NCBI GenBank assembly: GCA_022842325.1
Contig: JALHPU010000029.1
Span: 1 to 54,371 of the forward strand
Length of the DNA stretch: 54,371 bases
Origin: Sulfuritalea sp.
GTDB lineage: Bacteria > Pseudomonadota > Gammaproteobacteria > Burkholderiales > Rhodocyclaceae
Reading direction: 5' to 3'
Shown piece by piece: positions 44,257 to 52,903 of the stretch. The translations under genes and the position numbers were made by a program. Below the pieces are notes generated by a model that worked only from the letters and a program-made list of their open reading frames with translations, ran no database searches and was not told the origin of the DNA. Each line of letters starts with the position of its first letter. Position 1 is the stretch's first letter.

Positions 44257-45627
44257 TCAGTGTCCGCCGTGTCCGTCCGGCTTGTGGACTTTCAGCTCGC
44301 TGCCGTCGGCCTTGGGCGCTTTGGCGCGTTTGGGTTCCGGCAGGTCGCCGCTCCATTCGTAGGCCACCGTGCCCTTGGGGTTCTTGTACCAGCCCGGATC
44401 CTTGTAGTCGCCGGGCTTGATGTTGTCGTGCACTTTGACCACGGTGAACATGCCGCCCATTTCCAGCGGGCCGAAGGGTCCCTGGCCGGTCATCATCGGC
44501 AGCGTGTTTTCGGGTAGCGGCATTTCCATTTCCGCCATGTCGGCCATGCCTTTGTCGCCCATGGCCATGTATTCCGGCACCAGGTTGTTGATTTTCCCGA
44601 CAACGTCTTTTTGATTCACGCCGATCATGGTGGGGACGCCGTGCCCCATGGGGCCCATGGTGTGGTGCGACTTGTGGCAGTGGATGGCCCAGTCGCCCGG
44701 ATAAATCGCGTCAAACTCGAACGCGCGCATTTGCCCCACCGCGCTGTCGATGGTCACTTCCGGCCAGCGCGCGCTCTTGGGCACCCAGCCGCCGTCGGTG
44801 CAAGTGACTTCAAAATCATAGCCGTGCATGTGGACCGGGTGATTGGTCATGGTCAGGTTGCCGAAGCGGATGCGCGCCCGGTCGCCGGTACGGATGACGA
44901 AGGGATCGATGCCAGGAAACACGCGGCTGTTCCAGGTCCACATATTGAAGTTCAACATTTCGGCGACCCGCGGCGTATAGCTGCCGGGATCGATGTCGTA
45001 CGCGGCCATGATGAAGAAAAAGTCGCGATCGACCCGGTGCTGATTCGGGTTTTTCGGGTGCACAATAAACCCGCCGTACATGCCCATCGCCAACTGCAGC
45101 ATTTCGTCGGCGTGCGGGTGGTACATGAAGGTGCCGGACTTCTTCATCTCGAATTCATAGACATAGGTTTTGCCCACCGGGATTTGCGGCTGGTTCAGCC
45201 CGCCCACGCCGTCCATGCCGTTCGGCAGCAAAATGCCGTGCCAGTGGATGGTGGTGTGCTCGGGCAGCTTGTTGGTGACGAAAATGCGCAGCTTGTCGCC
45301 TTCCACGCACTCGATGGTGGGGCCGGGACTCTGGCCGTTATAGCCCCACAGGTTAGCCTTCATGCCGGGCGTCATTTCGCGCACCACCGGCTCGGCCACC
45401 AGGTGGAATTCCTTCCAGCCGTTTTTCATGCGCCAGGGCAAGGACCAGCCGTTCAGCGTGACCACCGGATTGTAGGGCCGCCCGTTCGGCGGCGGCAGCG
45501 GCGGTTCGGTGGTCGCTTTGTCCTGGATGACGGCTTCCGGCAACGAGGCCGCCTGACCTTTGCTCACCACGGCGGCGCCCAGAATCGCGGCGCCGGAGGA
45601 GCGAATAAAACTTCTACGTGTGAGCAT
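44257..45627 (-). CDS. Multicopper oxidase, Tat-exported
   Basis: ATG 45627 gives a 456-aa protein with a twin-arginine signal (Arg-Arg-Ser-Phe-Ile-Arg). All copper ligand clusters are visible: His-Trp-His-Gly-Ile near 130, His-Pro-His-Ala near 175, His-Pro-Val-His-Met-His near 270 and the His-Cys-His-Lys-Ser-His-His-Thr-Met type-1/trinuclear motif near 330. It has a Met/Asp/Lys-rich tail ending Gly-His-Gly-Gly-His. Located after TolC- and CusF-like genes, it probably oxidises Cu(I) in the periplasm. Confidence 0.9.
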   Translation of the reverse strand: MLTRRSFIRSSGAAILGAAVVSKGQAASLPEAVIQDKATTEPPLPPPNGRPYNPVVTLNGWSLPWRMKNGWKEFHLVAEPVVREMTPGMKANLWGYNGQSPGPTIECVEGDKLRIFVTNKLPEHTTIHWHGILLPNGMDGVGGLNQPQIPVGKTYVYEFEMKKSGTFMYHPHADEMLQLAMGMYGGFIVHPKNPNQHRVDRDFFFIMAAYDIDPGSYTPRVAEMLNFNMWTWNSRVFPGIDPFVIRTGDRARIRFGNLTMTNHPVHMHGYDFEVTCTDGGWVPKSARWPEVTIDSAVGQMRAFEFDAIYPGDWAIHCHKSHHTMGPMGHGVPTMIGVNQKDVVGKINNLVPEYMAMGDKGMADMAEMEMPLPENTLPMMTGQGPFGPLEMGGMFTVVKVHDNIKPGDYKDPGWYKNPKGTVAYEWSGDLPEPKRAKAPKADGSELKVHKPDGHGGH

Positions 45628-45629
45628 GT

Positions 45630-47054
45630 TCAGTCTCCTGATGGTTGACGGCGTGAGTTGCGTTCCTGGCCTGCTGAAGCCGGGGCTGAGTGAGAGCCGC
45701 CCAGCGCCATTTTCAAGTCTGCGTCCGCCACCCAGAACTCTTTCAATGCCTCGATGTAGGCGTTGACGCCGGCGATTTGCTCGCGCGCATCGGCCAGCAG
45801 TTCGAACACGCTGATCAGCATGCCGTTGTAGCGCAGCAGGTTTTCTTCGGAGATTCTTTTGCGCAGCGGCACGACTTCGTCGCGATAGTGTTTCGCCAGT
45901 TCGTAGTGGATGAGATAGGCGGAGTAGCCCACACGTACTTCGGAGCGGGCATTGATCGCCGTCTCCGCGAGGCGGCTGACGGCCTGCATGTAGATGGCGT
46001 CGGCTTTGGCGACGCGCGCTGTGCCCCAATCGAAAATCGGCACCTCGAGGCTGATCGAGTAGCCTTCCTTGCTCGGCTCGGCTGTCGCGGTGGTGCGCAA
46101 ATCGCCGACTTCGAGCACATTGATAAAGCGCGTTGTCTTGGTAAGCCCCAGGGATTCCGCCAGTGCCTCGGTCTCGCGTTTGGCGGCCTGAATATCGAGC
46201 CGCTGTGCGACCGCAATGGATTCGACATCGTTCCATTCCGGTTTTGCCGCGGGAAGTTCCGGCAGGCGCTGCGGCAGCTTGAAGCCGATATCGTTCCCCC
46301 AAAGCCCCATCAGGCGGGTGAGGCGCTCACGCTGCATGCCCGCGTTACCCTTTGCTTTGGCGAGTTGGGCGGTCGCTTCGGCGTAGAACACCTGTTCGCG
46401 CGCCTGATCCAGCTTGCTCCAGTTGCCGGCGCGCGCCATGCGGCGGGCCAGCTCGGCGCCCGCTTCCGCTGACATTTTCACCTGCTCCATATAGCGGACA
46501 GTCTGTTCCGCCGCCACCGCCATGTAGTAGGCGCGCTGCGTTTCGGCCGCCGTGCCCAGCATTTCGCCGGCCACGCGAAGCTTCGCTTGCTCGAAGCGCC
46601 TGCCCTCAATCTTGAGCGCCATCGGCATGGTCAGGATCTGTAGGAAATCGAACGTGATCGAGCGCTCGGATTTGGCATCACTGCCGTCACTGGCCCTGCT
46701 GTAGGACAATCCCGGATTGCGCAGTCGCCCCGCTTGTACCAGGTTTGCCTCGGTGATGCCCAGATCGGCATAGAAGGCCTGCAAGCCCTTGTTGTTGAAC
46801 AGCGCGATCTGCACCGCGCTATCGACCGAGAGCGGCGCGGCGAGTAATTTCTTCACTTCCTCCTTGACACTGTCCGCATCCGCATCCGAGCGCACCCACT
46901 TGAGATCCTTGTCTATCCGCTGTTTGGCGATGGATTCGACCGCGCCGAATCCGCCATCCTGTGAAAACGTGGCGCAACCGCCCAGGAAAAGCGCGCCGAG
47001 GGCAATCGCAAGCGATCTTCCCCGGCTTGGCGCCGGTGTTGGCAAATATGTCAT
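45630..47054 (-). CDS. TolC-family outer-membrane lipoprotein of the copper module
   Basis: This 474-aa protein has a lipoprotein signal ending Leu-Gly-Gly-Cys (Cys at about residue 27) and long alpha-helical repeats with heptads, as in outer-membrane efflux proteins. Each half of the usual duplicated barrel/helix unit is present. It ends three bases before the oxidase start. No inner-membrane pump or periplasmic adaptor (CusA/CusB) is present, so it would need a partner from elsewhere or serve as a copper-binding outer-membrane protein. Confidence 0.85.
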   Translation of the reverse strand: MTYLPTPAPSRGRSLAIALGALFLGGCATFSQDGGFGAVESIAKQRIDKDLKWVRSDADADSVKEEVKKLLAAPLSVDSAVQIALFNNKGLQAFYADLGITEANLVQAGRLRNPGLSYSRASDGSDAKSERSITFDFLQILTMPMALKIEGRRFEQAKLRVAGEMLGTAAETQRAYYMAVAAEQTVRYMEQVKMSAEAGAELARRMARAGNWSKLDQAREQVFYAEATAQLAKAKGNAGMQRERLTRLMGLWGNDIGFKLPQRLPELPAAKPEWNDVESIAVAQRLDIQAAKRETEALAESLGLTKTTRFINVLEVGDLRTTATAEPSKEGYSISLEVPIFDWGTARVAKADAIYMQAVSRLAETAINARSEVRVGYSAYLIHYELAKHYRDEVVPLRKRISEENLLRYNGMLISVFELLADAREQIAGVNAYIEALKEFWVADADLKMALGGSHSAPASAGQERNSRRQPSGD

Positions 47055-47066
47055 GGTTGTTCTCCG

Positions 47067-47660
47067 TTATTTCTTTGGGCTTGGCGTCGGTGCGGGTGCG
47101 GGCGCGGGTTTAGCAAAATTTGAGATAACGTAGCCGGAGCCGGATTTCTCAAGCTGGAATTCCACGGCGTCGCCTGCCTTCACCTGGTCGGCCAACGCGC
47201 CGTCCTTCAGGCGAAAGAACATGGTCATTTTCGGCCAGCCCAGCGCGGGGATGGGATCGTGGCTTAGCTTGATTTTGGCGTTGGCCTTGTCCACCTGTTG
47301 CACCACGCCCGTGGCGGTAATGACGCCCGCGGCTGCGGGCGACGCCGGTTTGGACGGAGCGGCAGCGACGACGACAGGTGCGCCCGGGGGCGCTTTCTCC
47401 GCCATGGCGCCATCACCATGACCTGTGTGGCCGGCAGCCTCGGACATCCTCATAGCCTCTGTGTGCACGTCTTTCCACGGAGCCAGTTTCTGATCCTGAA
47501 AAGACTGGTAGTTAGCGAACGCAGATTCGTACTTGACCGCGAGTACCGGCGACGCAGGATCAGCCGGATCCGGTCGTCTGGCATGCTGCGCGAGCGTCAG
47601 CGCCGGGATGGATGCGAGTAACAGCGCCAGATGCCTGGCAATAAAGAGTGGGGGTGTCAT
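47067..47660 (-). CDS. Periplasmic CusF-domain copper-binding protein
   Basis: This 197-aa secreted protein has a signal peptide (about 1-24), an unusual N-terminal region with His-Thr-Gly-His-Gly-Asp and alanine-proline spacer, and a C-terminal CusF fold. The copper ligands are visible as a His in Leu-Ser-His-Asp, Trp in Leu-Gly-Trp-Pro-Lys-Met and Met in Met-Thr-Met. It probably passes Cu(I) to the oxidase or the TolC-like protein. It is the first gene of the module. Confidence 0.87.
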   Translation of the reverse strand: MTPPLFIARHLALLLASIPALTLAQHARRPDPADPASPVLAVKYESAFANYQSFQDQKLAPWKDVHTEAMRMSEAAGHTGHGDGAMAEKAPPGAPVVVAAAPSKPASPAAAGVITATGVVQQVDKANAKIKLSHDPIPALGWPKMTMFFRLKDGALADQVKAGDAVEFQLEKSGSGYVISNFAKPAPAPAPTPSPKK

Positions 47661-47687
47661 TCTGCAATCCTTAAAGAAACAATCACT

Positions 47688-47876
47688 ACTGTCCGGTTAA
47701 AACGCGAATAGATTCAGTTGCTTGCGGGGCATACCCTCTGGGGGAATGTACTCGCCGGCTGGAAACGCTTGCTGCAAGGGCATCTTCTCGAACAACGTGA
47801 CTGACAATATCTGTAGCAAAGTGTAAAGCGAGGCGTCGAGATCGAGGCGCTTTTTGACGACGGCGACGAGAACATA
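47688..47876 (-). mobile_element. 3' end of an IS4-type insertion sequence
   Basis: The last 59 residues of the chimeric frame (Val-Lys-Lys-Arg-Leu-Asp-Leu-Asp-Ala-Ser-Leu-Tyr, then Leu-Phe-Glu-Lys) match the C-terminus of IS4-family transposases. The stop is followed at once by ACCGGACAGTAGTG, which looks like a terminal repeat. The remainder of the element is missing. Confidence 0.6.
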
Positions 47877-48461
47877 GTTCATGAACACCATCCCCCGCCG
47901 TTCCGCCGGCGCCGACTTTTCAGGGACAGCTTCCGGGCTCTTGGCCACCGCGTGCGATTCGCCGGTCAGCGCGGCTTCCGCCACCTCGGCCGAATGGGCA
48001 TGAAGCACGCGGGCATCGGCCGGGATGCGGTCGCCCGCTTCGAGCAGCAGCAGGTCGCCCGGCACTAGATCGACCGCCGGGATCTGCGCGACCCGGCCGT
48101 CACGGCGCACCCGCGCAATCGGCGCCAGCATGTTCTTCAGCGCCGCCAGCGTCGCTTTGAGCAGCATCACGATGGCGATGACCAGGGCGTCCTTGAGGTC
48201 GCCGACCGCGCCGGCCAGCACCGCCGCACCGAGCAGCACGATGACCAGGAAGTTGCGGAACTGGTCGAGCTTGCGCCAGGCCGGGCGCGGCGGCGCAACA
48301 GCAAGCTGGTTAGGGCCGTGGCGGGCGAGTCTGGCCGCGGCCTCGGCGGCATCGAGGCCGGCTGCCGGATCGGCACCGAGAGCGGCGGCGACCGCCACCG
48401 TGGTTTGGGCGTGCCAGGCTGGGAAGTCGTCAGGGCGTGGAGCGGGCGATTGGGCAGGCAT
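47697..48461 (-). pseudogene. N-terminal fragment of a P2-type ATPase fused to a transposase tail
   Basis: From ATG 48461 the sequence closely follows the intact ATPase at 40928-43657 up to Met-Val-Phe-Met-Asn, then enters a transposase C-terminus (from about 47876). It lacks about 12 residues in the first membrane segment region (Thr-Leu-Ala-Ala-Leu-Lys versus the longer intact version) and one near residue 65, and has no DKTGT domain. It cannot be a working pump. Confidence 0.88.
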
Positions 48462-48466
48462 GATCG

Positions 48467-48913
48467 TTAGTGGCTTGGAGCGGCCTGGCGGATCAGCAGT
48501 ACCGGGACATTCGACAAATGCACTACTTTCGTGGCGACGGAACCCAGCAGGGTGCCGAGAATGCCGGTGTGGCCCCGCGTGCCGAGAAGGATTTGCGAAC
48601 AGCCGTGGAGGTCGGCAAATTCGGTGATGGTGGGTGCGGCTTCGCCCATCAGTACATGAAGCTCGGGGAGCAGGCCGGCGGCGACCAATGGGTCGCGGGC
48701 CTTGGTGAGTACATTGATGCCTGTTTCCAGATGGAAATCGCGAATCGCGCCGGCATTGATGAAGCGGCTGACGTCGCGTGGCAGCGAGGCTTGCACGTTG
48801 AGTAGATGAATTGCTGGCGGCTCGCGCCATGTCGACAGGTTCCGCACTACCCAGGAAACCGGGCGTAGCGCGGTTTCGGAGTCATCGACGGGAATCAGGA
48901 AGATCTGGCTCAT
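48467..48913 (-). CDS. Universal stress protein (single UspA domain)
   Basis: Start ATG 48913 gives a 148-aa protein with the UspA fold: an N-terminal Val-Asp-Asp-Ser-Glu-Thr and a C-terminal nucleotide loop Gly-Thr-Arg-Gly-His-Thr-Gly-Ile-Leu-Gly. The reading frame remains open upstream into an ATPase-like stretch (48953-49060), but the conserved start is here. The ribosome site is weak (AGAGAAAG). It lies between two ATPase fragments. Confidence 0.9.
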   Translation of the reverse strand: MSQIFLIPVDDSETALRPVSWVVRNLSTWREPPAIHLLNVQASLPRDVSRFINAGAIRDFHLETGINVLTKARDPLVAAGLLPELHVLMGEAAPTITEFADLHGCSQILLGTRGHTGILGTLLGSVATKVVHLSNVPVLLIRQAAPSH

Positions 48914-48952
48914 TTTCAGCTTTCTCTGGATTCGGTGACATCGACGGGTGAG

Positions 48953-49060
48953 TGATGTTCCGCCCGTGCCGCCAGGCGAGGCGGCGACGACCGCATCCGT
49001 GGTTTTGGCGTGTCCGGATGGGGAGTCGCCGGGGTGTGAAGCGGGCAATGGGGTAGGCAT
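48953..49060 (-). pseudogene. Start fragment of a second P2-type ATPase copy
   Basis: About 36 codons from ATG 49060 mirror the first residues of the fragment at 48461: both read Met-Pro, a proline/serine-rich run, then His-Ala-Lys/Gln-Thr-Thr and Ala-Val/Ala. The similarity stops before any membrane segment. The frame then continues into the universal stress gene. It is probably a duplication scar. Confidence 0.6.
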
Positions 49061-49085
49061 AACGGAGAAAAGATCCGCATCGCGC

Positions 49086-50066
49086 TCAGCCGCCGCGCAC
49101 CATGGCCATGATCTGGCTGACATCGAGCGTGGCCGCCTTCTCCCGGATTTGCGGCAGGTATTGCGTTTGCAGTTGTTTGGCCGGCCCCAGCAGGTTCTGG
49201 AAAGTGTCGCGCAGCAATGCCGTGTTCATCACCCGGCCGCCGGCGTAATAGCGCCTGGCGAGCTGTCCCAGCGCGTAGGTCGTGGCAAATGAGAACGCCA
49301 TGCCGGTGGCGGCGCCGCCGACCTTGCCGAAGGTCTTGCCCGCCGCCTTGCCGAGCAGGCCGCCGAGCAGCTTGCGGCCGAACTGTTCGAGATACTGCGA
49401 GGTGAGGCCGACTCCAGCGGCGGCGATGAATTCCTTGATGTGACCCTGGTCGAGATCGACCCCATGCGCCTTGCCGATCCCGTACACCATCTTGATCTGC
49501 AAGGGGATCACGGCCATCGACGCCCAGGACTGCGGCAGCAGTTCCAGCGCGCCGTTGAGCAAAGCGTGGTTGAGGATGGATTTGTCCAGCTCCGCCTCGG
49601 CCACATTCGGCTGGGCCGCCACCACCGGGCCGGGCGCGGCGACAGCGGAAGCGGCGCCTGCCGCCACGACGGGCGCGGCTTCCTCGCCGAGATCGACGAT
49701 GAGGTCGGCCTCGCCCTCGATGAGATCCGCCTGCGCGGTCTCGAGCTTGAGCAGGGCCTTCAACTCGTTCAGAAAACCTCGCTCCGCCTCGCTCTGGCGA
49801 CCATCGGCAGCGCACACGCACACCGCCATCTCATAAGCGAGCTGGCGCTGGCCGGCGTCGGTCAGTGCCGCGGCGGCGGCCTCCAGGCTGGTTCGCTTGA
49901 GCAGCACGTCCTGATAAATACGGGCAAGGTCGGGCGTGCCGGATTCGTCGGCCAGCGATTCGGCGATGCGGCGGATTTCCTCGCGTTCGCGCTCGTCCTT
50001 GGCGCCGTCGGCGAAGGCGGCATACAGGGCGATGGCGAGGATGGATTTCTGCTGTTCAGGGTTCAT
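49086..50066 (-). CDS. TerB-like / DUF697 two-domain protein
   Basis: ATG 50066 gives a 326-aa protein. The N-terminal half (about 1-130) is a TerB-like helical domain with acidic loop Phe-Ala-Asp-Gly-Ala-Lys-Asp-Glu and a later Asp-Gly-Arg-Gln-Ser-Glu. An Ala/Val/Pro-rich linker follows, then a hydrophobic DUF697-like region (about 165-280). It overlaps the amphi-Trp gene by four bases. The domain pair suggests membrane-associated stress sensing, but this is not proven. Confidence 0.75.
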   Translation of the reverse strand: MNPEQQKSILAIALYAAFADGAKDEREREEIRRIAESLADESGTPDLARIYQDVLLKRTSLEAAAAALTDAGQRQLAYEMAVCVCAADGRQSEAERGFLNELKALLKLETAQADLIEGEADLIVDLGEEAAPVVAAGAASAVAAPGPVVAAQPNVAEAELDKSILNHALLNGALELLPQSWASMAVIPLQIKMVYGIGKAHGVDLDQGHIKEFIAAAGVGLTSQYLEQFGRKLLGGLLGKAAGKTFGKVGGAATGMAFSFATTYALGQLARRYYAGGRVMNTALLRDTFQNLLGPAKQLQTQYLPQIREKAATLDVSQIMAMVRGG

Positions 50067-50290
50067 TGCGGGTTCTCCCATTTAATTTGGAATTCGATTT
50101 CTTCCGACTCGCCTTCGCGTTCGTGCTCGATGTTGCAGATTGCCCACACAGGAACCGAGATTCTTTCGCCCGCAATCTGGATTTCAAAGCGTTGGCCTTG
50201 TTCGAGCGCATCGGCTAAACGCCGCAATTTCGCAATGAATTCCGGCAAAGGGTAGGTCTTTCCCACATCTCGTTCAGGTTTGCTGTTCAT
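50063..50290 (-). CDS. Amphi-Trp domain protein
   Basis: This 75-aa soluble protein has the amphi-Trp pattern: a Pro-rich start, an amphipathic helix (Leu-Arg-Arg-Leu-Ala-Asp-Ala-Leu), alternating hydrophobic strands and a C-terminal Phe-Gln-Ile-Lys-Trp. The domain is widespread and of unknown function. It overlaps TerB/DUF697 by ATGA and is 53 bases behind the VC0807-like gene. Confidence 0.75.
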   Translation of the reverse strand: MNSKPERDVGKTYPLPEFIAKLRRLADALEQGQRFEIQIAGERISVPVWAICNIEHEREGESEEIEFQIKWENPQ

Positions 50291-50343
50291 GCTGGTTGGC
50301 CTTTCATGTCATGCAATGAGGGTGTCCAAAGGTTTCCGGTGGT

Positions 50344-51030
50344 TCAGTGCTTGATCGCTTCCGTCAGTTTCAGCCCGGCGAGCTCGTGGATCGTGCGCGC
50401 CAGGTAGTAGAGCACCGCCATCACGATCAGCATCGACGGCAACGCGATCACGGGATAGCTCAACAGGGTCAGTCGGCCCAGTTCCTCGTTGAAGGCGGGC
50501 GTGCCGGCCGGGCTGGTGACGATCCAGGTGGCCAGGAAGTAGTTCATGACGGATGAGAAGAAGAACGAGCCGCCCAGCATCCAGGTGGCGGCCTTCAGGC
50601 GCGTCTCGAAGCTTGCCGCGTTGCCGCGCCGATCGAGGTTCTCTTGTATCCGCTCGACGTTCATCAGCGCCGGGCTGAACAGCAGCACCCGCACCAGCGG
50701 CTTGCTGGTGTAGGCGGAGACGAGCACGGCCAGGCCGATCAGGCCGGGAACCGCCGCTTCCTTGACCGCCAACCACTGCGTATCCAGTTGCAGCAGGCCG
50801 ATGCCGCCGGTGAGCAGAATGCTGACCAGGCCCAGCACCGCAAACAGGTTGACGCGGCGCTCGCGCAGCAGCGACCGCGCGCCCCAGAACAGCGGCAACG
50901 CCAGCGCCAGCAACAACGCGTTGACGACGCCCAGATTCTCCGGGCCGGAGAGTTTCATCAGGATGATCGAGGGGATGATCAGGGTGATCAACAGTTCGAT
51001 CAGCGGATTGGGTTTGGCGGTGTCGGTCAT
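50344..51030 (-). CDS. VC0807-like membrane protein
   Basis: The start is set at ATG 51030 (228 aa). Six helices are predicted, with Ile-Pro-Ser-Ile-Ile-Leu-Met-Lys-Leu-Ser at the first and a Tyr-Thr-Ser-Lys-Pro-Leu-Val loop. It resembles the VC0807 family of uncharacterised inner-membrane proteins. Eight bases follow the channel gene, so cotranscription is likely. Confidence 0.6.
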   Translation of the reverse strand: MTDTAKPNPLIELLITLIIPSIILMKLSGPENLGVVNALLLALALPLFWGARSLLRERRVNLFAVLGLVSILLTGGIGLLQLDTQWLAVKEAAVPGLIGLAVLVSAYTSKPLVRVLLFSPALMNVERIQENLDRRGNAASFETRLKAATWMLGGSFFFSSVMNYFLATWIVTSPAGTPAFNEELGRLTLLSYPVIALPSMLIVMAVLYYLARTIHELAGLKLTEAIKH

Positions 51031-51038
51031 GGCGGGAT

Positions 51039-51944
51039 TCACTTTTTGGTTGTAGCGAGAAGCTCAGGGGCGGGGCGGCGCGGCGCAATCGTTTGGGTGA
51101 GCGCCCCCAGCGACAGCAACGTCTTCAGTTCCCGGATCTCTTCGCGCATGGCACGCACTTCGGCATGCAAATCCGCTTCGATGTGTTCGCGGGCCTGGTC
51201 GACCGCCGCGACCGTCTCCCGTTGCTCCGCCTCGGTGTAGGTCTGCATGGCGTTCACGATGATGGCGATGAACAGGTTGAGCATGGTGAAGGTGGCCACC
51301 AGGATGAAGGGTACGAAAAAGGCCCAGGCGTAGGGGAAGTTTTCCATGACCGGGCGGGCGATGCCCATTGACCAGCTCTCCAGGGTCATGATCTGGAACA
51401 GGGTATAGAGCGAGCGGCCGAGGTCGCCGAACCATTCCGGGTAGTTGGCGGCGAACAGGTTGGTTGCGATCACCGCGAATACATAGTAGACGATCATCAA
51501 CACGAGGGCGATCGACCCCAGCCCCGGAATCGCCGCGAGCAGCGCCCCGACCACCCGTCGCATCGAGGGCACCATGGTCAGCAATCGCAGCACGCGCAAG
51601 ACCCGCAGCGCCCGCAGCACGGCGAGTTGGCCGGTGGCCGGCAAGAGGGCGATGGCGACGACGGCAAAATCGAACACGCTCCAGGGGTCGCGCCAGAAGG
51701 ACCCGCGATGGACGTAAAGGCGCAGCGCGATCTCCACCACGAACACCGCCAGGATGACCTTGTCCACCGCAAGGATCAAGCCGCCCGCCGCCGCCATCGC
51801 GGCAGGCGATGTTTCGACCCCGAGCAGCGCCGCGTTGATCAGGATCAGGGCAATGATCGCGCCCTGCACGCGGCGGTGCTCGATGAAGGCGCGCAGGCGC
51901 GCGCGGGCGCCCATGGGGACGGGTGGCACGAGGGTTTTCACCAT
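51039..51944 (-). CDS. Bacterial voltage-gated sodium channel (BacNav), classical filter
   Basis: This 301-aa single-domain channel has S1-S6 between about residues 28 and 235. S4 has arginines at 111, 114, 117 and 120. The filter reads TLESWSM (187-193), the sodium-selective sequence of the NaChBac/NavMs group. A C-terminal charged coiled coil (about 235-280) is typical of tetramers. It is the first of a set with VC0807-like, amphi-Trp and TerB/DUF697 genes. Confidence 0.92.
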   Translation of the reverse strand: MVKTLVPPVPMGARARLRAFIEHRRVQGAIIALILINAALLGVETSPAAMAAAGGLILAVDKVILAVFVVEIALRLYVHRGSFWRDPWSVFDFAVVAIALLPATGQLAVLRALRVLRVLRLLTMVPSMRRVVGALLAAIPGLGSIALVLMIVYYVFAVIATNLFAANYPEWFGDLGRSLYTLFQIMTLESWSMGIARPVMENFPYAWAFFVPFILVATFTMLNLFIAIIVNAMQTYTEAEQRETVAAVDQAREHIEADLHAEVRAMREEIRELKTLLSLGALTQTIAPRRPAPELLATTKK

Positions 51945-52017
51945 CGCTGCGTGCTCGTCTTCAGCACGGCGAGGCGAGCTTTCCGGGGTGATGGATCATG
52001 ACAATGCGCCCGCACGC

Positions 52018-52890
52018 TCAAACCACCAGCACATCGCAGGGCGCGTGGTAGGCGAGCAGTCGTGTGATGCTGCCCATCACCGCCTCTCCCAGGCGGGAGC
52101 CACCATGTCTGCCGACGACGATGAGGTCGGCGCCCAGATCGCTCGCGCCCTCGAACAGCACCGGATTGGGGTGGCCGTGAACGATCCGGGTTTCCAGATC
52201 CAGTCCGGCAAGTTCTGGATCGGCGAGCAGCGCCGCCATGTTTCGTTCCGCCGCCCGCGCTTCTATCTCCGCGTAGCACGCGATGTCCTCCTCGGCGAAG
52301 CCCTTGTTGCGCAGCTTGGCTTCGAACGGACCCTGGTAGGCATGAACCGCCGTGACACGCGCCCGCGCGGCGACCATGATGGCGGCGCGCAATACGGCCT
52401 CGGAACGCGGCCCCAGATCGACCGCCGCCAGCGCCTGGCGGTAGTCGCCCGCGGGCTCGCAACGCGCGACCAGCACGGGGCAGACTGCCTGGGCGAGGAT
52501 GCGCGAGGCCGTGCCGCCGAGAAAGAACTGCTGCAACAGCCCCTTGCCGTGGGCGCCGATCACCAGCAGATCCGGGTGAAAGCTCTCGGCCGCTTCCGCC
52601 AGCGTCCGGCGGGCGGAGCCCTCCGCAATTCCCGCCCGGACTGGCCGGACGCCGGTCTGTGTCGTAGCCTGAACCAGGGCCGCCAGCTTGGCTTCGGCGA
52701 CAGCGCGCATGCGGGCCGGCAGGTCGTCTTCCGCGCCGAAGACGCCGTCGAGCACCGACAATCCGGGCATGGCGTGGACGATCAGGAGTTCGCTGTCCTC
52801 CCGTGCCGCCAGCAAGGTGGCGCGGCGGACTGCGGCATCGCCCAGGGGCGAAAAATCGGTGGCCGCCAGAATGCGTATCAACTTGTTCAT
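52018..52890 (-). CDS. Universal stress protein, tandem UspA domains
   Basis: This 290-aa protein has two UspA repeats, each with an early Ala-Ala-Thr/Val-Asp and a nucleotide-loop Gly-Ala-His-Gly-Lys-Gly-Leu-Leu or Gly-Arg-His-Gly-Gly-Ser-Arg-Leu. A GAGGTG ribosome site lies before ATG 52890. It starts 13 bases after the chimeric membrane gene ends. The family responds to starvation, heat and oxidative stress. Confidence 0.92.
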   Translation of the reverse strand: MNKLIRILAATDFSPLGDAAVRRATLLAAREDSELLIVHAMPGLSVLDGVFGAEDDLPARMRAVAEAKLAALVQATTQTGVRPVRAGIAEGSARRTLAEAAESFHPDLLVIGAHGKGLLQQFFLGGTASRILAQAVCPVLVARCEPAGDYRQALAAVDLGPRSEAVLRAAIMVAARARVTAVHAYQGPFEAKLRNKGFAEEDIACYAEIEARAAERNMAALLADPELAGLDLETRIVHGHPNPVLFEGASDLGADLIVVGRHGGSRLGEAVMGSITRLLAYHAPCDVLVV

Positions 52891-52903
52891 TTTTGCACCT
52901 CGT

